64,000 bases of DNA, taken from Selenomonadales bacterium (GTDB lineage: Bacteria > Bacillota > Negativicutes > Selenomonadales > Selenomonadaceae). The position numbers and the translations under genes are program-made. Below the pieces are notes generated by a model. That model did not search any database and was not told the origin of the DNA. It worked only from the letters and a program-made list of their open reading frames with translations. Positions within the stretch are counted from its first letter, which is position 1. Every line of letters begins with the position of its first letter. This document shows positions 18,189-27,757 of the stretch, one piece after another. Where the stretch lies: the NCBI GenBank assembly GCA_900769615.1, contig CAAGHH010000021.1, positions 62,001 to 126,000 of the forward strand. Reading direction: 5' to 3'.

Positions 18189-19796
18189 CTAAATACGATA
18201 ATCTACGCTGTCTTTTTTATTAGCTCTACTGTCCTCAACACCAGCAACATCCACAATTTCCTCAGCTTCAGCTGCATATTCTTGTCCATTAAGCAAAACC
18301 TTGCCATTGCTGCTATGCTGCTGTCCTTGCTGATGTTGCCAAGCACCTTGACCTTCGCCTTGTGGCAGCTGTCCATCAGCCAGTCCTGCATAAACTTCTA
18401 CCTGATCGACTTTTAATCCCTGCTGATTGAGGTCACTCCTCAGCTGAACGAGCGAATTTTCAATAATCGTCCGCACCTGCACATTATCACTGTGGAAAGA
18501 GGCACTAACCGAACCATTGGCAGTAACTGCTACTTTTAGTGTCAGCTCACCTAAATGCTCCGGATTAAGCTTTATAACCATTTCCGTGTTTTCTGCCCGT
18601 TTGATAAGTTTAGCTTGATCAATTATCTGTTGCGTAATGTTAAAATCATCTTTAAGTGCTGGAGCTGCTGTTTCAGTCACCGAAGTCTTGGCATTGACAA
18701 TGTTTTCCCGCAAAAGCTGTCCAAAAGGCGTAAGCTCGCTTTTACCTGCAGCCGTAGCTTGTTGTTCATTAGGCTGTACTGCCTTATCACTAGCCGTTTC
18801 TTCTTTTGCCAGCTTTGATATAATCTCACTGGTTTCATTAGTTTCAACTGCCAGCTTAGGATTATTGCCTTGCTGACTTAAGCCTGATTGCTGATTAGAG
18901 TTTTTCTCCTGCGAAAAGTCCAGCTGCTCCTCACTATCAGCTAAATCAGCTGATGGCGCTGCCTTTTGCTGAGCATCTTCAAACGTTAACGAAGCCCCCG
19001 TTATTAACTGGCTGATTTTATTACTGTTTTCTTTAACATTAGCATTATCAACAGTAACTGCGGTCTCAGCTGCGAGCTGGGCGTCAGCCAAAACATTTTC
19101 ACTATCAGCTGTATTTAGCAAAGCCTCATTCAGATTTTCCGTAACAGCTGCTGCCTGCCTATTGACAGCTTCTTGACTAGCTGCTGATAATTGATTTTGC
19201 GCCTTTAAAAGTTCTGCCTCAAGCGGCGTCGTCATAGCTATGCTATCAGCGGTCACTTTAATAACTGGCTGATTATTGGACTCAGCTGCTGAATTTAAAG
19301 CTGCTTTTTTTATTTGCTGACCTGAAAGCATCGCGAGAAAATTTTTATTTTCTTGCAAGCTTTGCTCATTTTGTGGCAAAAGCGTCTGCAAATTATCATT
19401 TTTTACAGTTTCGGCTAACGGCGCCGATAATTCCAATGCTGCCTGATCAGATAAATCAACTACTGCGGCCGCACTTTCATCACTTGGCACAGCTTCTATA
19501 GCGTCATTTAGCTGATCAGTTTCATTATTCATAGCTGCTGCTAACAATAGCGATAACAAATCTTTACCAGCACTATCACCTTTGGCATCATCATTAGTGC
19601 TGCTATCCGCATCACTATCAGTTTCATTTTCGCTAAGCTTGCTTAAAGCCTCATTTTTAGCACTAGTTTTACCTAACACATCATCAAAGCTAGCCGTGTT
19701 CTTGCCCTTGACACTGCCTTTACCAGCAGAACCTTTAACATCTGCTTTAGCTGCTGCCGGTTTAATTGCTGCTGTCATCAAATTTGCTGTTTCCAT
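18189..19796 (-). CDS. fliK: Flagellar hook-length control protein FliK
   Basis: Exported ruler that sets hook length and triggers the FlhB switch. The 535-residue protein has a long low-complexity Ala/Ser/Glu/Gln/Asn-rich N-terminal region and a conserved C-terminal Flg_hook domain (LNPEHLGELTLKVAVT, then VRTIIENSLVQLRSDLNQQG). The start is placed at ATG 19796 because AAAGGAGGTG lies just upstream; a longer in-frame ORF reaching 19838 has no such site. Only a terminator-like hairpin separates it from the preceding gene. Confidence 0.92.
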   Translation of the reverse strand: METANLMTAAIKPAAAKADVKGSAGKGSVKGKNTASFDDVLGKTSAKNEALSKLSENETDSDADSSTNDDAKGDSAGKDLLSLLLAAAMNNETDQLNDAIEAVPSDESAAAVVDLSDQAALELSAPLAETVKNDNLQTLLPQNEQSLQENKNFLAMLSGQQIKKAALNSAAESNNQPVIKVTADSIAMTTPLEAELLKAQNQLSAASQEAVNRQAAAVTENLNEALLNTADSENVLADAQLAAETAVTVDNANVKENSNKISQLITGASLTFEDAQQKAAPSADLADSEEQLDFSQEKNSNQQSGLSQQGNNPKLAVETNETSEIISKLAKEETASDKAVQPNEQQATAAGKSELTPFGQLLRENIVNAKTSVTETAAPALKDDFNITQQIIDQAKLIKRAENTEMVIKLNPEHLGELTLKVAVTANGSVSASFHSDNVQVRTIIENSLVQLRSDLNQQGLKVDQVEVYAGLADGQLPQGEGQGAWQHQQGQQHSSNGKVLLNGQEYAAEAEEIVDVAGVEDSRANKKDSVDYRI

Positions 19797-19908
19797 TTTT
19801 TCACCTCCTTTAAGATAAATCTGCACCAACTCGTGCAACTAAAATATCGAAGGTACTTCATACCTTCTTAAGTTATAATTCGACTTTTATCCTTTTTTTC
19901 CTTGCTTA

Positions 19909-19945
19909 TAAAAAAAATGAGCAGCTGCCTAAAGCTTCTGCTCAT
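19909..19945 (-). terminator. Terminator-like hairpin between the MotE-like gene and fliK
   Basis: Perfect 8-bp stem ATGAGCAG / CTGCTCAT (19938-19945 with 19917-19924) followed by eight or nine T residues on the minus strand. It lies right after the MotE-like gene and would end or attenuate the flgB-fliJ transcript before fliK. The 110 bases between it and fliK also hold a 7-bp hairpin (GAAGGTA/TACCTTC) and a strong ribosome-binding site. Confidence 0.75.
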
Positions 19946-19950
19946 TATTT

Positions 19951-20580
19951 TTAGGGAATATTTGTTACTTTATCATCCGTGTCATCACCGCTATTTTGCT
20001 GCGATTCCATCATTTTACGAACATCATCAGCCGTAGTAACCTTCTTTTTAGTGCCTTCATACATAAGCTGCGTCAAGCGAGCAGTTTTAGCGGGCTGAAA
20101 TTCTGACAATACTTTAGCGGCATTGCCCTCATCCATCCGCTGCAAGATAGCAATAACCAAATCATCATCGAGTGAATCCATAGCTTCAGCGGCATCACGC
20201 GGTTTCATTTCATTATACAATCTAGCTAACTTTGACACCCGTTTTTTCTCGGCAGCTTCCCGTTCTTTCATCTGTTGCTCAATTTCCTTTTTGGAAATTG
20301 TCACTTTTTTCGTATCTTTTTTGTCTTTATCATCAGGCTTATCATTTTCTACCGGCATGTTTTCCATTTCATCCTGCGTTGGTGCTGGTTTAACAAAATA
20401 TTGACCGATAATCGGCAAATTATATAACCCCAGTTTTTCGTTGGCCGCCTGGGTATCAAACAAGCGTAAATATATGCCCAGAGCAAAGCCGCCCACTATA
20501 AGCACTGCCAAGAGAATCAGCATGATAATGAGCTTTAATATCTTTTTCCCTTTTTTCTTTTTTGGCTTTTCCTCTGCCAT
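19951..20580 (-). CDS. MotE/YlxF-like flagellar protein with MgtE-N domain
   Basis: 209 residues: Lys-rich cytoplasmic start, one membrane helix (about 14-37), then a periplasmic part with a charged coiled coil (about 88-115) and an MgtE-N-like segment (KLARLYNEMKPRDAAEAMDS, continuing DLVIAILQRMDEGNAAKVLSE). This layout matches YlxF/MotE proteins, found between fliJ and fliK in Bacillus and thought to act near the stator or FliG. Function is inferred from family and position. Confidence 0.82.
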   Translation of the reverse strand: MAEEKPKKKKGKKILKLIIMLILLAVLIVGGFALGIYLRLFDTQAANEKLGLYNLPIIGQYFVKPAPTQDEMENMPVENDKPDDKDKKDTKKVTISKKEIEQQMKEREAAEKKRVSKLARLYNEMKPRDAAEAMDSLDDDLVIAILQRMDEGNAAKVLSEFQPAKTARLTQLMYEGTKKKVTTADDVRKMMESQQNSGDDTDDKVTNIP

Positions 20581-20600
20581 TATATTACCCGCCTTTTATC

Positions 20601-21203
20601 TTATCGATAGATATCTAACACCTTATTGACATAATTCTGCGTTTCCTTATAGGGAGGAACGCCGCCATAATTCTTAACGGCCGCCGGACCAGCATTGTAA
20701 GCAGCTACCGCTTTTTTGACATCACCGCCAAATAAATCCAGCATTTCCTTTAGATACTTAGCACCGCCTTCAACATTTTCCCGCTTGTCATAGGGATTTA
20801 CGCCAAGACTGGCCGCAGTATCTGGCATCAGCTGCATGACGCCAACAGCACCAGCCGCCGATGTTGCCTCCTGCCGGCCGCCAGATTCTACCTCAGCTAC
20901 TGCCGAAACCAGCTTGGGGTCCACCTGATATTTCTTAGCGGCATTAGTTATAAGCGATGAGAGACTCTCATCAGCTAGTGGCAAGCTGGCATTAGCTGAA
21001 TATACTTTATCCGCTGCCTTAGCCTTTTCCACTGGAACTGACGGCTTCGTTGCCGCTGCTTCTTTAATCGCAGTCTGCTTTTTAATTTCTTGCCGTAAGG
21101 TTTTAGCAAAGTCCATTCCTGGCACATTGCCCGGAAGCCCGAACTGCGCCTGCAGCTCAGAAATTCTAGCCTGCACTTCCCGCACACCTGTTAAATCTAT
21201 CAT
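20601..21203 (-). CDS. Lytic transglycosylase in the flagellar operon, no signal peptide
   Basis: 200-residue SLT-type murein transglycosylase. The catalytic domain at about 80-200 has Glu106 in AEVESGG, the GVMQLMP motif at 121-127 and the AYNAGP motif at 168-173. The first 75 residues are a charged helical region and linker with no signal peptide or membrane helix. Family members cleave peptidoglycan; the location between fliJ and the motE-like gene suggests it opens the wall for rod passage. Export by the flagellar type III system would explain the missing signal, but that is inference. Confidence 0.88.
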   Translation of the reverse strand: MIDLTGVREVQARISELQAQFGLPGNVPGMDFAKTLRQEIKKQTAIKEAAATKPSVPVEKAKAADKVYSANASLPLADESLSSLITNAAKKYQVDPKLVSAVAEVESGGRQEATSAAGAVGVMQLMPDTAASLGVNPYDKRENVEGGAKYLKEMLDLFGGDVKKAVAAYNAGPAAVKNYGGVPPYKETQNYVNKVLDIYR

Positions 21204-21664
21204 TAAGCCTGCCCCGCTTTCTTTCGCATCGTCAGCTGCAAACCAATCTCATCAAGCATTTTTTGTTCTTCGGCCAGCGCCTCTGCCTGATATTCTTGCA
21301 GTCTTTTTTCTTTTAACTGTTCAATACTTTTTAGATAACTCATAACATCCATCAATGCTTTCAATTTTTTTTGCTTTTCACCCCGCAGCTGTAACAAAAT
21401 ATTTTGCTGCATTTCAATCTGTTCACGCTTCCAAGCAAAAAAACTATTAAAAGCCATCAGCTTTCCTATCGTGACCCGCGTACCTTCTTTTGACAATGCT
21501 TCATAGTCATGCTGTCCTTGCTGCATTTCCGCGAGCAAAGTATTCATGCCTTCCCGCGCTTCTTCAAGTTTGCGGGAAGCCTCCGCAAAAGCTACCTCGG
21601 CATCTTCTTTTTTCATACGCGTAACTTTTAACAATGTTTCTAGCTGAAATTTAAATTTTTTCAT
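21203..21664 (-). CDS. fliJ: Flagellar export chaperone FliJ
   Basis: 153-residue almost wholly helical coiled-coil protein starting MKKFKFQLETLLKVTRMKKE, typical of FliJ. FliJ sits in the centre of the FliI ATPase ring and links it to FlhA. It follows fliI by six bases, and its stop codon overlaps the transglycosylase start by one base. Confidence 0.92.
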   Translation of the reverse strand: MKKFKFQLETLLKVTRMKKEDAEVAFAEASRKLEEAREGMNTLLAEMQQGQHDYEALSKEGTRVTIGKLMAFNSFFAWKREQIEMQQNILLQLRGEKQKKLKALMDVMSYLKSIEQLKEKRLQEYQAEALAEEQKMLDEIGLQLTMRKKAGQA

Positions 21665-21669
21665 TTAAC

Positions 21670-23013
21670 TCAGCACCCAGAAATAGCTATCAGTTTTTTT
21701 TCGGTATCAGCATAAGAATCAACCTCAAAAATACCTTGGCATAGAAAAGCATTTATGGCATCTATTTTTTGTACTGCTTCATCTATTTTAGCACTAGAAC
21801 CTTTGACATAAGCCCCTATATGAATAAGATCCTCAGCGTCACGGTAAACCGCCATAAGCTGACGCATCTGCTGGGCTGCTTTTAAATGCTCAGGCGAAAC
21901 CACTTCATTCATAACACGACTAACACTAGGCATAATATCAATCGCGGGGAAATGATTCTGCGCGGCAATTTTTCTTGAAAGCACTATATGACCATCTAAG
22001 ATACTGCGCACCGCATCAGCTATCGGTTCATTCATATCATCGCCATCAACCAGAACGGTGTAAATACCGGTTATTGATCCTTTTTCACTGGTCCCCGCCC
22101 GTTCCAGCAGTCTTGGCAGCAAAGCAAAAACTGAAGGCGTATAACCACGAGTTGCCGGTGGCTCACCAATCGTAAGTCCGACTTCACGTTGCGCCATAGC
22201 AAAACGGGTAACTGAATCCATCATCAGTACTACCTTATGACCCTGATCGCGGAAATATTCAGCTATAGCTGTAGCGGTCATTGCGCCTTTTATGCGCACC
22301 AGTGCGGGTTGATCTGACGTTGCCACGACCACTACGGATCGCTTCATACCTTCCTCGCCTAAATCACGCTCGATAAAATCACGCACTTCACGACCACGCT
22401 CGCCAACTAGTGCGATAACACTGATATCAGCCTCCGTATTGCGTGCTATCATCGACAAAAGCGTTGATTTACCGACACCGGAACCAGCCATGATACCAAT
22501 ACGCTGACCTTCTCCCATCGTTATAAGACCATCTATTGCTCTGACGCCAACATAAAGATTATCCTTTATCCTAGGTCTTGTCAGCGGTGGTGGCGGATCG
22601 GCCTGCAAAGGATATTCCGTCTTGCATAACAGCGGTCCCTTATCATCCATCGGATTGCCTAGACCATCAAGCACCCTGCCCAAAAGTTCCGGACCGACTT
22701 TCACATTTAATGTTTTTTGCGCTGAAACAACTTCACAGCCTGGTCCTATCCCCTGCATTTCGCCTACTGGCATCAGCATGACATAGCCTTCCCGAAAGCC
22801 TACCACCTCAGCTGGTATCGGCAAAACATCAGGAAAATGCGATTTTATATAGCACAGCTCCCCCAGACTTACTGTTGGACCTTGCGACTCTATCACTAGC
22901 CCGATAACCTGCGTCACCTTGCCAATAAGCTTCATTGACTGACAATTTTGCACGGCCTCAGTAAATTTGCCAATATTCAATTGGAATTTGCCATTGTCAG
23001 TCATATTAATCAT
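21670..23013 (-). CDS. fliI: Flagellum-specific ATP synthase FliI
   Basis: Hexameric ATPase of the flagellar export apparatus, related to F1 beta. 447 residues with Walker A GSGVGKST (in GIMAGSGVGKSTLLSM), Walker B VVLMMDSVTRFA and the GEPPATRGYTPSVFALLPRL block. Its ATG overlaps the fliH stop codon (ATGA) and is preceded by AAGGTG at seven bases. Confidence 0.96.
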   Translation of the reverse strand: MINMTDNGKFQLNIGKFTEAVQNCQSMKLIGKVTQVIGLVIESQGPTVSLGELCYIKSHFPDVLPIPAEVVGFREGYVMLMPVGEMQGIGPGCEVVSAQKTLNVKVGPELLGRVLDGLGNPMDDKGPLLCKTEYPLQADPPPPLTRPRIKDNLYVGVRAIDGLITMGEGQRIGIMAGSGVGKSTLLSMIARNTEADISVIALVGERGREVRDFIERDLGEEGMKRSVVVVATSDQPALVRIKGAMTATAIAEYFRDQGHKVVLMMDSVTRFAMAQREVGLTIGEPPATRGYTPSVFALLPRLLERAGTSEKGSITGIYTVLVDGDDMNEPIADAVRSILDGHIVLSRKIAAQNHFPAIDIMPSVSRVMNEVVSPEHLKAAQQMRQLMAVYRDAEDLIHIGAYVKGSSAKIDEAVQKIDAINAFLCQGIFEVDSYADTEKKLIAISGC

Positions 23014-23795
23014 ATCATTACACCTTGTACTGCCTGTTTAATAAGTTCAATCTGCGTAGCCAGACGTGCATCAACACTGCCATCAGGCGTTTCTAGCAAA
23101 CAATCACCCGGCTGCATGCTTTCATCGGATTTTATCTCGATAGTTGCATCACCATAAGTAAGGATATTTCTAAATTCATCTCGTGCCATCAGCACCATAT
23201 CATAGCTGGCTGGCGAAACCCGGATGACGATTTCTTTTTGATCCTTAACCTTAGCTATCGCCTTTTGCACCAAAGGCAAAACCACCTGCGGCACATCAAT
23301 AAAATGCTGGGGCAAAATTTTCTCTACCACACTCATAACAATTGTTATAACATCATTTTCTGCCTGCTGCACATAATCACGCATAGCATTTTTAGCATCA
23401 GCTAAGGTTTTTTCAGCTTTAGCGTTGGCGGCGAGCAAATCATTTTGCATTTCTTCGCGAATTTTTTGCTCACCTTCCGCATGACCAGCCTTAAAGCCCT
23501 CTAAGCGTCCTTCCTGCTGAGCTTTTTCTTTTAGTTCAGCAGCTTCTGCCTTAGCAGCTTCGATTATCTTATCGTGTTCAGCGTTAGCTTCCTGCTTAAT
23601 AATTTCTGCATTTATCTTAGCATCATTTAGCATATCCGAAGCTCGCTGTTCTTTAGCTGCAATCTCAGCCATCATATTGTTAAGGCTTTCATCATCTAAC
23701 TTAACATCAGGCAAAGTTTGGGCTTTGGGCGGCTCTGGCGTATCAATAAGATGAGGTTTTTCCTTCCATACCGCGGCTTTAATAACCCTAGACAA
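23010..23795 (-). CDS. fliH: Flagellar export ATPase regulator FliH
   Basis: 261-residue peripheral stator of the export ATPase. A long Ala/Glu/Lys coiled coil (about 40-140) precedes the C-terminal domain related to the F-type delta subunit (VVEKILPQHF ... VRVSPASYDMVL-type strand). It sits between fliG and fliI and overlaps each by a few bases (8 with fliG). Confidence 0.92.
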   Translation of the reverse strand: MSRVIKAAVWKEKPHLIDTPEPPKAQTLPDVKLDDESLNNMMAEIAAKEQRASDMLNDAKINAEIIKQEANAEHDKIIEAAKAEAAELKEKAQQEGRLEGFKAGHAEGEQKIREEMQNDLLAANAKAEKTLADAKNAMRDYVQQAENDVITIVMSVVEKILPQHFIDVPQVVLPLVQKAIAKVKDQKEIVIRVSPASYDMVLMARDEFRNILTYGDATIEIKSDESMQPGDCLLETPDGSVDARLATQIELIKQAVQGVMI

Positions 23796-24816
23796 TCATC
23801 TCGTCTCCTTGTCCACGCGAAATTACAATCTCGCCCTTGTCCTCCAAGTTGCGGATGACATTGACGACCTTCTGCTGGGCCTCTTCGACGTCGCGAATCC
23901 TAACCGGTCCCATAAACTCGATTTCTTCACGCAGCATATCGGCAGCGCGCTTCGACATATTTTTGTAAACCTTGTCGGCAACTTCCTTCGGCGTAGCCTT
24001 GAGTGCCAGTGACAAATCTTTGGTATCGACCTCGCGCAAAACCAGCTGCAACGAACGATCGTCTATATGAACGATATCCTCGAATACGAACATCAGTCGC
24101 TTGATCTCCTCGGCCAATTCCGGATTGTCCACCTCGAGCGTTTCGATAATCGACTTTTCGGTAGTACGATCGGTCCGGTTCAAAACCTCGACAATAGCCT
24201 TGACACCGCCAGCAGTTGTAAAATCGTTGGTAACCAGCGTCGAAAGCTTGCGTTCAAGCACCCGCTCTACCTCACGAATTACATCTGGTGAAGTTCTATC
24301 CATCACGGCGATACGCTTAGCAACATCTGCCTGAGCTTCAGGCGACAGCGAACCCAATACAGTTGCTGCCTGATCGGGATCGAGATAAGCCATAATGAGT
24401 GCTATCGTCTGCGGATGCTCGTTCTGAATAAAATTCATAAGCTGAGACGGATCGGTCTTGCGCAAAAAATCGAAGGGACGAACCTGAAGGCTCGTAGTCA
24501 AGCGATTGATAATATCCATTGCTTTTTCAGAGCCCAAGGCTTTCTCCAAGACGCTTTGCGCGTACTCCAAGCCACCAGTCGAGATATAATCTTTGGCCAT
24601 TGCCATCTGATAAAATTCACTGACTACTTCTGCTTTTTGTTCAGCACTTACTTGCTTATGATTAGCAATTTCCAAGGTAATCTTTTCAATTTCTTCATCA
24701 TCTAAATGCTGAAAAAGCTTGGCTGAATACTCTGGTCCCAAGGCAATAAACAGAATAGCCGCCTTTTCCGTATTGGAAAGCTTTGATTCGCTTTCGCCAT
24801 ACATGTCATAAGCCAT
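23788..24816 (-). CDS. fliG: Flagellar motor switch protein FliG
   Basis: Torque-generating C-ring protein of 342 residues. N-terminal FliF-binding domain (LSNTEKAAILFIALGPEYSAKLFQ-type helices), middle domain with EHPQTIALIMAYL, and C-terminal domain with the charged helix that contacts MotA (MFVFEDIVHIDDRSLQLVLREVD). Codon choice here is visibly richer in G/C (many CG-ending codons) than in neighbouring genes, as often seen in highly expressed genes. Confidence 0.96.
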   Translation of the reverse strand: MAYDMYGESESKLSNTEKAAILFIALGPEYSAKLFQHLDDEEIEKITLEIANHKQVSAEQKAEVVSEFYQMAMAKDYISTGGLEYAQSVLEKALGSEKAMDIINRLTTSLQVRPFDFLRKTDPSQLMNFIQNEHPQTIALIMAYLDPDQAATVLGSLSPEAQADVAKRIAVMDRTSPDVIREVERVLERKLSTLVTNDFTTAGGVKAIVEVLNRTDRTTEKSIIETLEVDNPELAEEIKRLMFVFEDIVHIDDRSLQLVLREVDTKDLSLALKATPKEVADKVYKNMSKRAADMLREEIEFMGPVRIRDVEEAQQKVVNVIRNLEDKGEIVISRGQGDEMIV

Positions 24817-26406
24817 TTATTCATCCTCCGCAAGCCAGGTCTTGATGAGCATAGCCATCTCAGCTGGCTTCTGATTAATAAGCTCCTGTAATGTCTGTTT
24901 TTCTGTGAGCTGGCGCTGTTCATCTTCGGTGAGTTCTTCTTCATCAACCTCGCCAGAATCAACCATAGCAGCCCGCTCGGCAGCAAGCCTTGCCTGTTCT
25001 TCGGCCTCAAGCCGCTGCTGTTCTTCGAGAGCTTCGCGTTCCATGCGTTTTTTGCGACGATACATGAGAATACCACCTATTATCAAAGCTAAAACTAAGA
25101 GAATAGCTGCCACCTGCATATAAAAAATCCGGTTTTCTTTGTCTTTGGCAGCCTGTTCTTCTGCTGCCTTGCGATCACGCAATTCAGTGCTAAGCGGCAA
25201 CGGTTCTACCGAAACAGTATCGCCTCTATCCGTATTGATACCAGCGGCATTGCTCACGGTACGCATGATGCTGTCCTGCTGGGTCGCACTGACGTCATCA
25301 TTTACCAAAACTGCCACATTTAACCGGCGAATAGATCCCGGTGCTGCTACTGTTTTGGATTTTTCTTCGTTTATTTCGTAGTTTTTAGTCGATTCCTTTT
25401 TTTCATAATTGGCATTAGAATTACCATTCTGAGCAACATAGCCAGGAACATTTGATTGAACACCAGCCGCTCCGCCAGGCTGGGTTGACGTACCATTATA
25501 GGTTTCATTCATATCCTGCTGGCTGCGAATAATACCTGAGTCATCAACAACTGGCGTAAATGTTTGCTTGTCAGTAGTGCGATCATCAAAATCAAGTTCA
25601 ACACTGACTCTGGCAAAGGCCCGACCTTCACCAAGCGATTGATCTAAAAGCGTCTGCACATTGCGCTGGATATTATCCTGCACTTTTTTAGTCATATCAA
25701 GCTGCGTAAGGGTCTTGGCACCGACACTGTTTTCCTCTTGATCATCTGGATCATTTAATATTTTGCCAGTATCATCAACTACCGTGATATTTTCTGGCTT
25801 TAGTCCCTGTACACTGTTGGCTGCCAGATTAACAATGCCCTTTATTTCTTTTTTGGAAAGCTCAGCTTCTGGCTTTAACCGCAACATAATAGAAGCCGTA
25901 GCCGGCTTTTCATTTTTCTTGTACAGACTATCCTCAGGCAAGACTATATGCACGCGGGCTTTTTCCACCGCATCTATTTGTTCGATAGTACGGGTAAGTT
26001 CCCCCTGCAAGGCCTGCAAATAATTTACTTTATTTTGAAATTCAGTAACACCTAATTTACTATCATCAAATATCTCAAAGCCCTTGTTGCCACGGGGAAG
26101 CCCCTGGGAGGCTAAATCCAGCCTAGCATCGTGCACATTTTTCGATGGAACTAAGATAGTCGTCCCCTGCTTTGATTCCTGAACCTCATATTGTATTTTT
26201 GATTCCTTTAATTTTGCCGCTACTTCACCAGCATCTTTGGTTTCCATATTGGTAAATAATGGAACCATATCTGGTTTATTGCCATACCAAGCAGCCAGCC
26301 CGACAATGACAATGAGAATAGCTAAAGCGGAGCCTAGCATTATGTAGCGCTGGCGTTTACTGAATCTATTGTAAAGATTCTTATACCGCTCTTTCCAATC
26401 TCCCAT
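24817..26406 (-). CDS. fliF: Flagellar MS-ring protein FliF
   Basis: 529-residue MS-ring subunit, the base on which the rod and C-ring assemble. Two membrane helices (about 23-43 and 430-450) bracket a large periplasmic part with ring-building motifs (LASQGLPRGNKGFEIFDDSK; VEKARVHIVLPEDSL). The cytoplasmic C-terminal tail binds FliG, whose start codon follows the fliF stop directly. Confidence 0.96.
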   Translation of the reverse strand: MGDWKERYKNLYNRFSKRQRYIMLGSALAILIVIVGLAAWYGNKPDMVPLFTNMETKDAGEVAAKLKESKIQYEVQESKQGTTILVPSKNVHDARLDLASQGLPRGNKGFEIFDDSKLGVTEFQNKVNYLQALQGELTRTIEQIDAVEKARVHIVLPEDSLYKKNEKPATASIMLRLKPEAELSKKEIKGIVNLAANSVQGLKPENITVVDDTGKILNDPDDQEENSVGAKTLTQLDMTKKVQDNIQRNVQTLLDQSLGEGRAFARVSVELDFDDRTTDKQTFTPVVDDSGIIRSQQDMNETYNGTSTQPGGAAGVQSNVPGYVAQNGNSNANYEKKESTKNYEINEEKSKTVAAPGSIRRLNVAVLVNDDVSATQQDSIMRTVSNAAGINTDRGDTVSVEPLPLSTELRDRKAAEEQAAKDKENRIFYMQVAAILLVLALIIGGILMYRRKKRMEREALEEQQRLEAEEQARLAAERAAMVDSGEVDEEELTEDEQRQLTEKQTLQELINQKPAEMAMLIKTWLAEDE

Positions 26407-26447
26407 GTTCTCAATCCCTTCGCCTAGTTCTTAATAATTCTAATTTT

Positions 26448-26750
26448 TTACACCTGCATGCGCATAATTTCCTGATAAGCGGACAGCGCACGGTTTCTTA
26501 ATTGAAGGGTGAGCTGTAAAGCAATATCTGCCTTCTGACTAGCAATTACTACCTGTGACACATCATCTATCCTGCCTGCTGCCAGCAAAGCATTTTGCTT
26601 ATCTGAGTCCAATTGCAATTCATTGGTCTTTTTTAAGGCAGCAGTTAAATAATCGCCAAAGCTTTTTGTTTCTGCCTGTGGCTTAGTTTCGCCTAAATGA
26701 CTCTCAGCCTGCATTGAAACTGGTGTCATTTGTAATGGTGCTATCTCCAT
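26448..26750 (-). CDS. fliE: Flagellar hook-basal body protein FliE
   Basis: 100-residue rod-base protein connecting the MS ring to the rod. It has the typical pattern: SFGDYLTAALKKTNELQ followed by the C-terminal QKADIALQLTLQLRNRALSAYQEIMRMQV helix. It lies in the conserved flgB-flgC-fliE-fliF order; length is normal. Confidence 0.95.
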   Translation of the reverse strand: MEIAPLQMTPVSMQAESHLGETKPQAETKSFGDYLTAALKKTNELQLDSDKQNALLAAGRIDDVSQVVIASQKADIALQLTLQLRNRALSAYQEIMRMQV

Positions 26751-26777
26751 CTTAGTTTCCTTTCAAAATTACAGCCA

Positions 26778-27224
26778 TCATTTGCCCATATCTAATGCCT
26801 TGGTTACCATGGACTTAGCTGCGTTTATCGTCGTGGTATTAGCTTCATAAGCTCTAGAAGCCGTTATCATATCCACCATTTCCGACACGATATTTACATT
26901 AGGCCGCTCAACATACCCCTGTGCATTAGCATCAGGATGACCCGGATCATATACTAATGGTCCTTGAGTATCATCTGTACCAATGCTAACTGCCCGTACA
27001 CCGTCACCAGCCTGCATTTTGTTCATCGATGATTGTAAAAAGCTGACAAAGCTGCCACTATTTTTAGCCCTTGGCTCAAATACAACATAACGACGATGAT
27101 AAGCACCGCCTTCCTGCGTACGTGTTGTATTGGCATTGGCAATATTATTTGATATAACATCCATCCGCAGTCTCTCAGCAGTAAGTCCCGATGCGGCGGC
27201 ATCTATTCCCAAAAACATACTCAT
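26778..27224 (-). CDS. flgC: Flagellar basal-body rod protein FlgC
   Basis: 148-residue proximal rod protein with the N-terminal rod signature (AASGLTAERLRMDVISNNIA) and the C-terminal signature (EMVDMITASRAYEANTTTIN). It follows flgB by 18 bases. Confidence 0.96.
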   Translation of the reverse strand: MSMFLGIDAAASGLTAERLRMDVISNNIANANTTRTQEGGAYHRRYVVFEPRAKNSGSFVSFLQSSMNKMQAGDGVRAVSIGTDDTQGPLVYDPGHPDANAQGYVERPNVNIVSEMVDMITASRAYEANTTTINAAKSMVTKALDMGK

Positions 27225-27242
27225 TGTTTATTCTCCTAAAAA

Positions 27243-27665
27243 TTAACTCTGACCGCTTGTTATAACACTTTTCATTTTCGATATATAACTGCCCAGCTGA
27301 GTTGACATGGCATTATAATACAGCTGATTTTTCGCTAATCCCGCCATTTCCTTGTCGATATCAACGTTGTTATTATCGACCCGCATAGTCGTTGAATTAT
27401 CTTCTTCAATAACACCATGCACCTTGCCTGATACCCCGACTGGTAAATGACGATCATTTGTGCGGACCAGTTTTAGCTTATTCTGATTATCGCCAATATT
27501 TAATTCCTTGGCCAAAAGATCTTCAAAATTAACCGCACTGCGTTTAAAATTCGGTGTATTCACATTGGCAATATTATTACTTATGACCTCATGACGCATG
27601 TTAGCTGCCTCAAGACCACGGGATAAATAATCAAAATTCGGAGCATTTAAGATTTGTTCTAGCAT
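27243..27665 (-). CDS. flgB: Flagellar basal-body rod protein FlgB
   Basis: 140-residue proximal rod protein, first gene of the flagellar operon. Signature MRHEVISNNIANVNTPNFKR near the N-terminus and a C-terminal VDIDKEMAGLAKNQLYYNAM block are typical. It is separated from codY by a strong terminator and a 145-base leader, so the flagellar operon probably begins here. Confidence 0.95.
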   Translation of the reverse strand: MLEQILNAPNFDYLSRGLEAANMRHEVISNNIANVNTPNFKRSAVNFEDLLAKELNIGDNQNKLKLVRTNDRHLPVGVSGKVHGVIEEDNSTTMRVDNNNVDIDKEMAGLAKNQLYYNAMSTQLGSYISKMKSVITSGQS

Positions 27666-27757
27666 CTTTAAACATCACACCCCTTTTACTCACAATCTAA
27701 CTTTTATTTAAAGTTACCTTTTATTTATTTTCTACATAGTAATCACAACTCCTTTAA

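Noticed and set aside
27735..27756. Start-stop mini-ORF (AAAGGAG ... ATG-TAG) in the flgB leader
   Set aside because: The ATG is followed directly by TAG and the distance is poor; likely chance, though a short GTG-started peptide cannot be excluded.
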